From: Bolinopsis microptera
Taxonomy: Eukaryota; Ctenophora; Tentaculata; Lobata; Bolinopsidae
Direction: 5' to 3'
NCBI RefSeq assembly: GCF_026151205.1
Contig: NC_087084.1
Location: 7,613,394-7,677,393 of the forward strand
DNA: 64,000 nt
A program made the position numbers and the translations under genes. The notes under the pieces were generated by a model. It saw nothing but the letters and a program-made list of their open reading frames with translations. It did not search any database and had not been told where the DNA came from. Every line of letters starts with the position of its first letter. Position 1 is the first letter of the stretch. Positions 42,945-55,000 of the stretch are shown here, in pieces.

Positions 42945-45006
42945 GGATGCCTACGCAGAAGCAGTGTGCCCAACCTTGTGACGGATACAGCTGCGAGGAA
43001 GTTTCGAGTGCCAATTGATAGATGATGATGAGATGACAGTGACAAGAAGTTCCATCTGTGTTGAGAGCAGACCGGTTGTGGTGTCGATAGTATGTGTTTA
43101 CACTAAACTAACTAATGACCTACTATATATCCCAATTAAAATTCCCATTTATTAAATTAATTAATTAATTAATTAATTATAATGTGTCCCTTACAGCAAG
43201 ATGCGCGGATAACGGTGATTGCGTAACATAAAAGGAGCTGATGATGATTTCTGTATCTGCTGTGACGGATACGAATTTGATGAGGATTGCCGGAACTTGC
43301 ATGCCAGTACAAACTAAATGTTAGTACTTAATTTATTAATTAGTTAATTAACTTTGTTAATTAAATAATCCTTCAATTACATTAGTTATTAATTTGTTGT
43401 ATATGGCGGTTCAGAGGGGACAGTTACAATTTTATGCATCAGTGATGTTTTCAATGTGAGTACTTTATCACGTGTTACTTTTGTCAAGTGCGTACTTTAT
43501 CACGTTTTTGCTGATCTCTGCCAAACTTTTCAGACCGATACAGTTTACGGAGATGAAGCTATCGGTGATGATGCTCACAGTGTCGCTACCTGCTCATTGA
43601 ATGGAGAACGAGTTTTACAGGTTATTATTTCAAAATTTCTTTATTTAAGTAAATACAAACAAAATTATTTTTCTTGGTTTTCATAGATGTGAACGTCATA
43701 ATATATTACTGCAGCACAAATTTTCAAGCATTTGTTGTTTTTCTTAAATTGCTGTTTATGATGCTGAAAAATTAATACTATTAATAACAATAGTATTAAA
43801 TCACATATTAATAGTTATTATAAAATTAACGGTGCCACATCCATTAGGAGCGCCAAGTTGGCAAGCCTGATGGAGTACCATTGCCAACACTACGGATGGT
43901 ACGATGTGAAAGCTAGAGCTTCTCATAGCAAGAAGTTCCCCTGTCAGGGTTAAGTCTAGTGTTGATTTATGTTATTTGTTCTTTTATTAATTAAGTTACT
44001 TTTATTTATTTTATTTATTATCTATTAATTAAGTTAGTTGTACTTATTGAAATATTTTATTCGCCAGGCTGTTGGATACTGTGGGGAAGATAACATCTTC
44101 ACTGGACCATTGTAACAGGAAGACATTACACCACGAGCGGAATACACGGTACTTACTTTATTTTACTTTACTTTAACAGCCTTGCGTTCGAACTGAACAC
44201 AATTCCCGGAATATTAGCGTAACTTTTAATACTTAATTGTCAGTGTTGATATATGGTATAGGCGTTCGTCATTATTTTGTGTAGGTAAAAATGTTTAAAT
44301 TAATTTACTGATAATAAAGCGAAGGTCACTTATATACAAATAGTAAACTAATGATAGGGCTAATACTCTAATAATAACTTATGGTAAACTAATGGTAACT
44401 AATGCAATGGTAACCTAATGGTAACTAATGGTAACTAATGGTAACTCCTCAACAGGATTGATGCTGGACCTTTCTCCCTCATCAGCTGTCCTGATGGATA
44501 CTTGATGGAAAGCTGTATCTCCACAGCCCCTGGACACAGGTAATAAATTGACTCATAAAGACGTAATATCTTAACGTGACACGTGTTCACATGTGTTGAC
44601 CATGTGTTGACCACGTTTCGCACAATTACAATCTAAAGATAAACCTTACATAAACTTACTGATATTTAATTAAATAATTAATTACAACACCTCTATAAGT
44701 CTATATATCTGTACCTCCTGGTAACTAATGGTAACTAATGGTAACTAATGGTAACTAATGGTAAACTATAAATGGTAACTAATGGTAACACCTCTCAGGC
44801 TATAGTATATTAATATAATTATATATTAATTAATTAATTAATTACAACACCTCTCAGGCGCTTAACTGATGTAAACAGAGCTCGGATTAACAGTATCGCG
44901 CTGTCGGTATCAACGATGACGGTTCATGCTCCATGACTGATTGTTTGAAGAATCCTCACGGTCACCAATGGTGCAAACTTACTGCTGTCTGCAAAAAACT
45001 GACCGG
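42945..45006 (+). CDS. cysteine-rich extracellular exons of the lectin-EGF-Ig gene (several frame breaks)
   Basis: A run of short exons with AG/GT borders: 42945-43089 (CAQPCDGYSCEE, then FECQLIDDDEMTVTRSSIC), 43197-~43306 (CADNGDCV, ICCDGYEFDEDC, GTCMPV), 43534-43620 (open, includes ATCSLNGERVLQ), 43848-~43948, 44068-44148 (GYCGEDNIFTGP), 44456-44539 (SCPDGYLMESCISTAPGH) and 44858-45006 (GINDDGSCSMTDCLKNPHG then WCKLTAVC). The Cys spacing and DGY motifs are EGF-like or related small disulfide modules; I cannot assign most of them to a named family. Three of the seven need one-base shifts to stay open, as in the FTP exons. They link the lectin part to the clean EGF exons downstream. Confidence 0.5.
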
Positions 45007-45220
45007 GTAAGAAAACCTCTCCTATCAATTCTTAAGTTTAATTTAGTTACAAAGCTAACCTCAAAATAACACGACTTATCAAGCTTCAAAGTTGACATTC
45101 AGCTGGATAGTTCTCGATTATTGTAAATGTCACTGAATATTAGTGAAGAATGCAGGCGAAGAAGTAATTTCATAATTATATTTTTCTCTTAGCAACTCGA
45201 AAGAAACAAGGGTGATCAAG

Positions 45221-45374
45221 ACACCATATTATTAAGTAACTTATATCTACTTGTTTTCAGTTCCATATTATTAAGTTAACTAATATCTACCTGTTTTCAG
45301 TTCTGAGTACATGAAGGCAGCATGCCCAACCTGACACCATATTATCAAGTTAACTAATATCTACCTGTTTTCAG
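45221..45374 (+). repeat. threefold repeated 3' splice site
   Basis: The tract 'atctac(c/t)tgttttcag' preceded by 'ccatattat(t/c)aagt' occurs with acceptors ending at 45260, 45300 and 45374. The second copy is followed by the same exon start as the third ('ttctgagtacatgaaggc'), so intron end and exon start were duplicated together. All three AG sites look usable. The upstream duplicate keeps a CCC where the exon at 45375 has CC, which bears on the frame break described for that exon. Confidence 0.75.
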
Positions 45375-48300
45375 TTCTGAGTACATGAAGGCAGCATGCC
45401 ACCCTGTGACGATGTCAGATGTCCAGATGGTCAGGAATGCGGAATGGTAGAAGATCTGCCACTCTGTCTCCCGAGAGTACCTGGAGGTTGCGATGCAGAC
45501 AAGTGTGGAGAGAACGGTATGTTTTTGGTTTTGGTTCCGGTTTTAGATATTCATTAAATGGTTACAATTTAATCCAACTTAGCTAGGGAATATATGTTTT
45601 GCTCTCATAGGACCATTTCGACTCGAAATGGTGTTTCAAAATCCAAATCCACACTCACCCATTAAGTAATAAGTATCCATAATATTCTGCACCCCTTGAA
45701 TAAAGTTCTGACAAACCCCACGGCTCTCAGGCGAGTGCAAGGAAGACGGAACCGACTACGAATGCCTCTGTAAGACCGGATACAAGTTCGACAGTGTCAC
45801 GTGTATCGATATCGACGAGTGTGCTGAGGAACCATGTGGTAACGGGGACTGTACCAACACTGCCGGATCTTACACGTAAGGAAATGCGGTTGAGAGCTGT
45901 TGATTGCCTGATTTTTAGAGCTGCCAATTTACCAATTTTACTAATTGTACCACCAGGAATGACACAGCTGATTTTCAGCTATATAACGTTCACTGATCTC
46001 GCATTTGATTTTATGACATTTTGTTGTTATAGCCTACATTTCTATTCTTAATATCTGCTATTTCGATTACTATACTAATATAAATCTGAATTCGCTCGTC
46101 AATTATAAAATAATTCTCAGTTGTGACTGCAAGAAGGGATACGAAGCTGTAAAGGGAACATGTGAGGATGTTGACGAGTGTGCTGATAGTCCTTGCTCTG
46201 AAACTGAGAGGTGTTCCAACATTGAAGGTGTGTAATAAGAGGGTCATTAGAGGGTGATTAGAGGTAATTACAGGGTAATAAGAGAGTTATTACAGGGTAA
46301 TTACAGGGTAATTACAGGGTAGTTACCGGGTAATTACAGGGTAATTAGTGTAATAAGTGTAAACTACTAACTAAGTTAATAAAAGCGACAGATGACCAGC
46401 TATTTTTGTACACTAAGACACCAGTATTAGAAACCAATTAATATAACAGTCATTTTTGATATTTTTCAAGCCCACTTGCTCCAACAAATAAAACATTCAG
46501 GAAGCTTCATCTGCGATTGTCTGGATACTTTCATCAGAGTAAAGAAATCTAAGGAATGTGTCTGTGCTGACGGGTTCGAGAACCAGGATGGGTCCTGTGC
46601 TGATATTGACGAGTGTGCTTTACCTGATAGCTGTGGAGAAAATGAGGTACGGGGTTTTTCAGACATTGGTCTGTTTTAGTTCATAAAAGTTTTTTGACTT
46701 ACGTATATTCAGGTCTCATGATGTAGTTTTTCTACGAAAATTTCAACCGGAACCTTGTGTGTTTACTTACTGTGTGCCCAACCAAATAAATTAAAAGGAC
46801 GGGGTTACTGTTTGTCTTTGGTGGCGTTCATTTTTGCTATTCAATGTGGACGAGCTCAGTTATTATAGGAGATATTTCGAGTGATTAATACATACGTTAA
46901 AAATGGTAACATAAAGAATTGTACCAATTTCATAAATACAAGCTTGGATACATGAAAATGGGTTATCAATCGTTAATGAATAATTTGCAATCAACCATTT
47001 AATTGTCTTACGGAAGATAATAAATATGCAATAGTTTACCAAACTTATATTACATTGTGTTTCTTAATTTGATTTTGTTATAATATATAATAAATATGTA
47101 ATAGTTTACCAAACTTATATTACATTGTGTTTCTTAATTTGATTTTGTTAACAAAAAGTTAAATTTACATTACTTCTGCAGGTCTGCACAAACTCAGTCG
47201 GAAACTACCAATGTGAATGCAAGGAGGGGACAGAGAAGGGATCTGATGGAGTGTGCAAGGAGTTCCTTCCGCTGGAATGTGATGTTAAGGCAAAGAAGCC
47301 AATTGTTAAGGGAATCAAGGGAACCAATGTCAATGTCAAGGTAAGAACTGGCAATTTTTTATAGAATCATGCCTTAATAGTGGAATGAAGCATACTTAGA
47401 ATAGGTTTGATACCTGTAGAAACACTTGATATTTGGTTAACTTTGAAGCCAAAACATTACTTATATTGATGTATATGACAGATTTAACTAACAAACACAA
47501 CTTCAGTTGGCCGGTGAAGTTAAGAAGACCTTCAAGAAATACGCCACAATCAAGTGGGAAAAGAACAACGAACCCTGGGATCCTAAATCCGACGGCAAAT
47601 CTAAATTCAACGGATTCACCATCAGGTAACATCTTGTTTCGGTACTCCTTATTTATTATTATCTTATAACTTTATTCAAATCAAAGATAGAACAAATCGT
47701 TTGTATTTACAAACGGAATTTAACTATTATCTAAATCAAATTTCTCCATTCTACTTTTTTAAATCGTTCGTGTGAAACATTAAAAGTAGGACTGCAAAGA
47801 TTACCTTAACTAATCTATTATGATTTTTTAATTATCTTGAATAATCATGAATGACCCTACAAGATTTTCATCATCACCATTTAAACTTCATCACGCAGGA
47901 AGTTTGATGCCGAAGATGCGGGTATTTATGTAGCTTCCATCTACATTGAGAAGGATGGAGAAAGCTTCAAATGTGAGGTCGAGGTCAAGCTTGTCCTTCT
48001 AGGTAAGATCAGGCTGTTTTCAAACACAAGGATTTATTTCTTGTCGCAGATTTGCGGATATTTGAATACCGAGGCTTCTCGACTATTTTCAGATTTTTTG
48101 CTTTTCTTTAATGATCATTAAGCTATTGATATGTCGTTCAACACTATCAATAGCTTAATAGTTCTCGCTAATATTTGCTATTGGTGGTCCAACACTATAT
48201 AATCCACTAAACTTGCTTTTTCTGATTCTCATATAAAACAACTTGTTCCTAATTCTATAAAGCAACATTCATTACCAAAAATACATTTCCTCTCTGTAAT

Positions 48301-49305
48301 CAAGGACGGAAAAGATTAAAAAACTTACTTTTTAACATACTTTTTCTTTTTCAGAGGGATCTGTGAAACTGAACATTGCCAATGCTAAACAACTGTCTAA
48401 AAAGCAGAAGTCTGGACAACCTCTCACTATCAAGTGTGACGTTGATATTGACAACGTAAGTTTACTGTTTAACGATGTAAAATTGTCAAATGTCTCGACT
48501 ACTTGGTTATGGTAGATTTTGATATCAACAAAGCCCCAATGACTCAATGACAAAACTAATTTTGGAGGCCTAGTTTTTGGAGAGCACGAGTAAGTAAAGT
48601 AGGTAAATTGTGAGCCGGCGGTGCTTCGCCGATAGTAATGCAACAGTAAGTGTGATTAGGGTGAGACTCCCAGCATCCTCGTATTTTCGTCATTGGTCGA
48701 GGACAAGGAATACACGTCGAGAGGCTTCGTGCAGAGTGCAGACCAGCGTTTAGTTGAATCGCGTATTTGAAATTCGGGTAATGATCATTATACCACGAAA
48801 GCTAACATTTTATATATTCTCAGCTGAAACTGAAAGACCCTAAGAGTCCAGATAACATTAACTGGTACAGAGTAACTGATGACGGTGATGAACTTCTTGA
48901 TGATAGTGATACTATCAGTATCGAACGAGGAAAAGGTTATTTTTTTGGATACTTTATCCTTTAATTATATTATCTTGAATAATAACATTTTGTAAAATAT
49001 TGTAATGTTAGTCTAAAAATCGATTGCCAAAAGTTAATTTTTTATATATACTGTTTTTATTCTGGGTTTATTCTGACATACCACTCATAATTCAATGCAA
49101 TAAGTAACTGGAATATCAATCTTTACCTAAATAATTAGTACAATTAATGTAATTATTAGTGTATAAATCTTAACCTGTGTTTATTTCAGGAACCTACCAA
49201 ATGATCCTCAAGAACCCGAGCCCCGAAGACAGCGGCACCTACAGATGTGAGTTTGATCAACAAGGAGTGGACACATCTACAGACGTCACTATTGAGTTCA
49301 AGTAG
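45375..49305 (+). CDS. EGF-CA / Ig-domain 3' part of a secreted lectin-like protein (11 exons)
   Basis: Exons: 45375-45516, 45731-45875, 46121-46227, 46501-46646, 47182-47340, 47507-47625, 47899-48002, 48355-48455, 48824-48935, 49190-49305 plus the matching phases between them; every junction I checked is GT...AG and keeps frame. It begins with a Cys-rich module (CDDVRCPDGQECG), then EGF-CA repeats marked by DIDECAEEPC, DVDECADSPC and DIDECALPDSC, which are calcium-binding consensus starts. Two Ig-like domains follow: the first closes with DAEDAGIYVAS, the second has the WYR core and SPEDSGTYRCEF. The stop at 49303-49305 comes with no transmembrane segment or GPI tail, so the product is probably secreted or in the matrix, binding glycans through its upstream FTP domains. 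In the first exon one C seems to be missing (TGCCACCC for TGCCCACCC); the rest are clean. The count given lists ten intervals; an eleventh may lie within the upstream duplicate. No orthologue is claimed. Confidence 0.8.
46262..46350. repeat. intronic tandem repeat of GGTAATTACA
   Basis: About eight imperfect copies of a ~10-bp unit lie in the intron 46228-46500. Each unit contains both a donor-like GGTAAT and an acceptor-like TTACAG. Similar 'ggtaactaat' tandems lie in introns at 44380-44450 and 44718-44790. Confidence 0.75.
47020..47152. repeat. 68-bp tandem duplication in an intron
   Basis: Two almost identical copies begin 'aataaatatg(c/t)aatag' near 47020 and 47088 and run through 'ttacattgtgtttcttaatt'. 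They lie in the intron 46647-47181. The high identity suggests a recent event. Confidence 0.85.
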
Positions 49306-49526
49306 ATTACTCGCAAGATTGCAGGGCACATGTATAAGGACATGTACAGGTTTTTTTTATTATGGAAATAGATTTTTATGGAAATGGACTGAACTGATTT
49401 TTAAATTTTTAGTAAGTTGATATTTGATTTGCGACTTGACTACGATCTGAAGTGATATTTTTGTTGTACAATTTTTATCACACATGCATTCAAAACATAT
49501 TGTTTTATTTTTTGTTATGTATAAAA

Positions 49527-49532
49527 AATAAA
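49527..49532 (+). terminator. AATAAA polyadenylation signal of the EGF/Ig gene
   Basis: The canonical AATAAA lies 222 bp after the stop codon at 49305, inside an A-rich stretch. It is the best candidate for 3' end formation of the + strand gene. Confidence 0.5.
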
Positions 49533-49739
49533 AACAAGAAATAACTTAAATTAGAGATTCATCCAATTCATCTGGAAAGCAGAAATATTTGGCCGCCCCA
49601 AGAAAGAGGGACACTGTTTATACTTCAAAGTGTAAGCCCGGGAAGGAACACTACCAGAAAAGCAGGAAGGAACACTATTCACTATAATAATAGTATATTA
49701 TCGAGATGTGTTGTATTTGTCCACAAAAATACCATTACT

Positions 49740-49924
49740 ACTACCAAATCAAATGATGGAATAGTTCGCTGTTTATTAGTCTCATGATTGGAATACTGAT
49801 AGTTGGATAATATCCGGTTGGAAGAGACAAGGACAAATGAAGCAGCCTACATTCCTAACTTCCTGTTTCATTTGTCCTTGTCTCTTCCCACCGGATATTA
49901 TCCAACTATCAGAACTACCAAATC
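49740..49924. mobile_element. small foldback element: 47-nt inverted repeat with a 23-nt loop
   Basis: Arms at 49796-49842 and 49866-49912 are complementary except for one position (GGTTGG against GGTGGG on the same reading). The arm sequence starts CTGATAGTTGGATAATATCC. The 11-mer ACTACCAAATC occurs at 49740-49750 and again at 49914-49924, directly after the right arm. It could be a target duplication, but the left copy is 45 bp outside the arm. It may be a very small MITE or a local foldback. It lies downstream of the EGF/Ig gene. Confidence 0.55.
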
Positions 49925-50844
49925 GTTAAGACTCCGAGCTAGACTTACCTCTCCAGTCGCCGTGTTACCAGGGGACCCCAGGCTTATAGCGTTATTATAC
50001 CTGTACATGGTTGTAGAATCTTTTGCTTGACAGGATCCTATGGTTGACCTCCAGCTAACCGTTTTTGAAATTACAGATAATTGAAGATCTCCAAGGGCTG
50101 TAGGATCTTCTGCTTGACAGAATCCCGTTGAAAATATTTGAATTCACTTTAAAATGGCTCTTCCTGATCCAGTTTCAACCATAAATTAGACACAAAGCTC
50201 ATTTGCAGAAATAAAATGTTATACGACAAAGCATTAAAAAGTGTTGGGTTAGCACTTATCCATGCTAATATTGGAGCCCAATTACTCAATGATAATCTGA
50301 ACTGTTCTCACCAGTCACCACTGCACAATTGTAATTTTTATTTTGAAACCAATCTAACACGTTTGTCAATACGTCACATAATTATTTTAAACAACAGTTA
50401 AAAGTCGTGCTTTTATTAATGTTCTAGATACTAAAATATCAGCATAATTCAATAATCCAATAAAAGTTCCAATTAATCTAAAATAACATAGCATTATAAT
50501 CAATATTTTGATTCAGATGTATAAATTTTCCGTTATGTAGACGATATGTTTTTATTGTCTTCTTTTTTTTTGTTTTCATTTTTTTGTTGTTTTATATTCA
50601 TAATATATTATTATATTACATAATAACGATACTAGTGTCTAGTAATATCTTATTCAAAATCAACCTTGCGATCTATGGTCTTCCAATTAGTTATACAACA
50701 AAGTTTGTGGAATTTGTATGATATTATGAATAAGTTATTACGTAAAACCACTCATAATTTAACATTACTATCATCACTTTACTAATTACAGATAAGTTTC
50801 TAAAGATAAGTGATAGAAACTATATCATATCAATATCAGCGTAT
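49925..50844. other. intergenic DNA between convergent genes
   Basis: AT-rich. The phrase 'gaatcttttgcttgacagga' near 50016 recurs as 'ggatcttctgcttgacagaa' near 50102, a short local duplication. No gene is recognised. Confidence 0.5.
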
Positions 50845-51852
50845 AATGTACTTAGTATACTTAATGTAATTAATGTACTTAGTATACTTAATGTACTTAA
50901 TGTACTTAATGTACTTAATGTAATTAATGTACTTAATGTACTTAATGTAATTAATGTACTTAATGTACTTAATGTACTTAATATAATTAATATACTTAAT
51001 GTACTTAATGTACTTAATGTACTTAATGTACTTAATGTACTTAATGTACTTAATGTTATTAATGTACTTAATGTACTTAATGTACTTAATGTACTTAATG
51101 TACTTAATGTACTTAATGTACTTAATGTACTTAATAAGCTTAATGTACTTAATGTGCTTAATGTACTTAATTTACTTAATGTACTTAATGTGCTTAATGT
51201 ACTTAATGTGCTTAATGTACTTAATGTGATTAATGTACTTAATGTACTTAATGTACTCAATGTACTCAATGTACTCAATGTACTCAATGTAATCAATGTA
51301 CTCAATGTACTCAATGTACTCAATGTACTCAATGTACGTAATGTACTCAATGTACTCAATGTACGTAATGTACTCAATGTACTCAATGTACTCAATGTAC
51401 TCAATGTACTCAATGTACTCAATGTACTCAATGTACTCAATGTACTCAATGTACTCAATGTACTCAATGTACTCAATGTACTCAATGTACTCAATGTACT
51501 CAATGTACTCAATGTACTCAATGTACCCAATGTACTCAATGTACTCAATGTACTTAATGTACTTAATGTACTCAATGTACTTAATGTACTCAATGTACTT
51601 AATAAACTTAATGTACTTAATGTACTTAATGTACTTAATGTACTTAATGTACTTAATGTATTTAATGTACTTAATGTACTTAATGTACTTAATGTACTTA
51701 ATGTACTTAATGTACTTAATGTACTTAATGTACTTAATGTACTTAATGTACTTAATGTACTTAATGTACTTAATGTACTTAATGTACTTAATGTACTTAA
51801 TGTACTTAATGTACTTAATGTACTTAATGTACTTAATGTACTTAATGTACTT
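50845..51852. repeat. 9-bp minisatellite (TACTTAATG)n, about 1 kb
   Basis: Roughly 110 copies of TACTTAATG. The block between about 51250 and 51560 instead has TACTCAATG, with scattered TACGTAATG and TAATCAATG variants. The 5' end is more mixed (TAGTATACTTAATG, TAATTAATG). Because the period is a multiple of three, open frames arise in several frames on both strands (Leu-Asn-Val, Met-Tyr-Leu and Ser-Thr-Leu repeats). They are not genes. It lies between the 3' ends of two convergent genes. Confidence 0.97.
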
Positions 51853-52052
51853 TACAAATATTAATTTGTCCTGTTAAACTGACTCCCCTTCATAATTGTA
51901 TCTCATGTTTTAATTGCCTCTATTTTCATTGCTCATCTACTTTTGCTGCATATTATTTAAGTCGTTCATTTCTGGCGTTATCATCTAACTTGATCGTTTT
52001 TATACTGCTTTATCTCTCAAAATGCCGTCATAAGCTCTCTTCTTTGTCTTAG

Positions 52053-55000
52053 CTAATCATTTCTTTGTTTATCTCGTACTTCAGTCATCTCTGCTGTGCC
52101 TGGAACTTCTCCGTCTTGTACTGCCACACAATCCATCTCAATGGTCTCAACTGGTGATGATCGGTAAATTCTTGAACCAGTGATTAGGGTTCCGAGTCTT
52201 TGGATAGGTAAGCTTATAAGGTTTGTTACTGTTTTATCATAGATTAGTGGGTTTATGACGGAGTTGATCGGTAAAACAATCATGGAAAACAGGCCATACC
52301 AGGGTGTTGCATTTAGAACCTCAAGGGAATGTAGAACACATATCACTATGAAGGGTACCCAGCAAATGAAATCTGTAGTGATAATGATGGCGATTCTTAA
52401 GTTCATTTTCCTATTGCGTTGTGAAATCTGTTGGTTCCCTCCTGACTGTGTCAAACTTTTAGAGGATTTGCGAGATATGATGCCAATGATCAAGTATGAG
52501 GCTGTAATGAAAAAGAAGCACACAAAGTTCAGGGCAAGAATTGCCCATACCAAGTGCCTCTGTGGATCATTTTCTTTGACAAAATATTTGAAGAGGCAAA
52601 CACCATCGTTTCCATAGAAATTCACCTTTTGGATGTTTTTCGTGTAGTCTTCATAACCATTATCGTGAGAATACATCTCGGACATCATTTTGTTGATCAT
52701 ACGCCAGCTTAGTGTTGTTTCCTTCATTCTACCAAAGTATCCTTGAAAGACAGCAAATAGTGTCTGCTTGTTCATTGTTCCAATAAATACCTTTATCTCT
52801 TCTGCATACTTCATTCCATTGACAAAGAAATCCTCGAATTTGGAAATAATTGGGATTACAGCAATGACAATGGACGCCAACGTCATCATTAAAACACCTC
52901 CTGCAACTTGGAGTGATTTTACCAATGTAACTTCTCCCGGAATTCTCATGGAGTTGTGTATTCCGTAAATTCGGGTGAGGCTCAATGCACACATAGCAAA
53001 AAGCGAGACTTGAGATCCTATGGTGCTAAGAACTCCAATAGTTGAACATTGGATGCTGGTAATCCATCCGATCTGTTGGGTACAATATTCTTCCTTGAAG
53101 ATTACACCATCATAAATTGATATGACCAATAAGTAGATACCAACTAAAAGGTCTCCAAACGATATCATCATGATGAGGGACTTATTAAACAGAGCTACGG
53201 TAGTTCTACAGTTCTTTAAGGTTCCAGTATTTTTGGATATGATGATAAAATTAGCCAGGACGGCTAGAAATCCTATAATCCATGATGAAAATTTGAGAGC
53301 ATTCCCTTCTAGAATTTCTCTAGAACACTGATTATTGCATTCGTCTGTCAAATCCAGGCAGTCAAATGATCCGTCACATTTCTTTGTCACCGGTATGTAA
53401 CAACCGTTACATTTGAAATTGTTTGTGCAGCTGTCCTCATCCGAACCATCCCCGCAATTATCGATGAGATTGCATACTTCGGAATAATCAATGCAAGTGA
53501 TATTATTGTCACAGACGAAATATCTATTCGTATAAATATATCCATATGATTTTGTGACAAATGTTAGGAATTCGTTATTGGCTATCGTCCCTATTCTTTT
53601 ATGATGTTGTCCTGGGCACGCCTCATATCTAGGAATATTTCTCAGTGGACAGGAAGAGTTGACACACTTTTCTGCACAACTAGTGTACAAATATTGTTCT
53701 CCAAATATGTGGTCACAATTTTGAGTAACATTTGGCATTATAACCGTTGTATTGGTTCCTCCGTAAACGTTTTCATTTGAAAATATAAACGTGCTAATCG
53801 TGAAGCAATGATTTTTGAAGTTTTTAGTGTTTTTTATCCCCTTTATGCAGTATGATAAATGCTTTATTAGGCTTTTGTCAGTTGTTAAAACAGTTGTGGA
53901 CAGTTTCGGTTGTTTGCGGGACTCAGAGCAGATCTTATTTTCATTTCCACATGTTTCAACTCCATCACATAGTTTACTGAATTCCACATATCCAGGATCT
54001 CCCCATGGACAAAGGTACACATTTTCACACAACGTGTCTTTGCTGATAACATATCTTAATGATTTGGTGCTCCCACAAGTAGGCCAACTGTCATCTTCGT
54101 CGATTTCACTCAAACAGTCCTTAAACCCATCTCTTAACCAAGCTAGAGGTATTGGGAGTTCCCCTTTCTGGCCGCCACGTCTTTCACACTTTACCAGTGT
54201 CATGGTGATGCAGATACGATCAGTTTCATCACTTTTATCATTGCAGTCTGGTTGACCATCACACATTAAGTGCCTGTGAACAGTACACTGGCTAGAGGTT
54301 TGTATGCAATGATTCTCAAAGTTATCGTCACATATTGCCTTTTTACCAAAGCAGATCATTAGTTTTGATACAGAGGACAAGTATCCGTTAACAAGACATC
54401 TTACCCCTACTTTGGCGGGATCTTTACAGTTTGTTTGAAATGAAGCATAATCACTGCTGCTGCAGTAATCGCCACGAAAGTTAAAATGACCCATTAACTG
54501 GTAATTTAACACTGCACATCTTGTAAAGTTGTGTAGTGGTACTGTACGTCCAGTATTCCAATGTTCACAAGTATACTGTGTTTCATTAGTAACGGTACAC
54601 TTAGCTTCGTCCTCTCCGTTAACACAGTCTTTATTTCCATCACATATTATGTATGGTGTTATGTACTTTACTATTCCTGGTGTATACTTATCGTCACAAT
54701 ACATACCATATCTATATCCGTTACAGGTAGCCTCGTCCTCACAGTCGTAATTATCACATTCATCATTACAGATTTTGCTGGACACTACCTTTTTCCCACT
54801 CGGCATAGTTATTAGTTCGCTGCATCCCTCCTCATCTAATTCTGTATTAACACAGTCATGTTCACCGTGTACTGGTACTGTAAGTTTAGTATGGTAATGT
54901 TTACAAGTGTACTGTGTTTCATTAGTAACGGTACAGATAGCTTCGTCTTCTCCGTTAATACAGTCTTTTCGTCCATCACATATGATGTTTGGTGGCATGT

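Noticed and set aside
50820-51877. Open frames of 190-260 codons on both strands (Leu-Asn-Val, Met-Tyr-Ser and Ser-Thr-Leu repeats)
   Set aside because: They come from a 9-bp minisatellite whose period is a multiple of three, so several frames stay open by construction. There is no start context or flanking domain.
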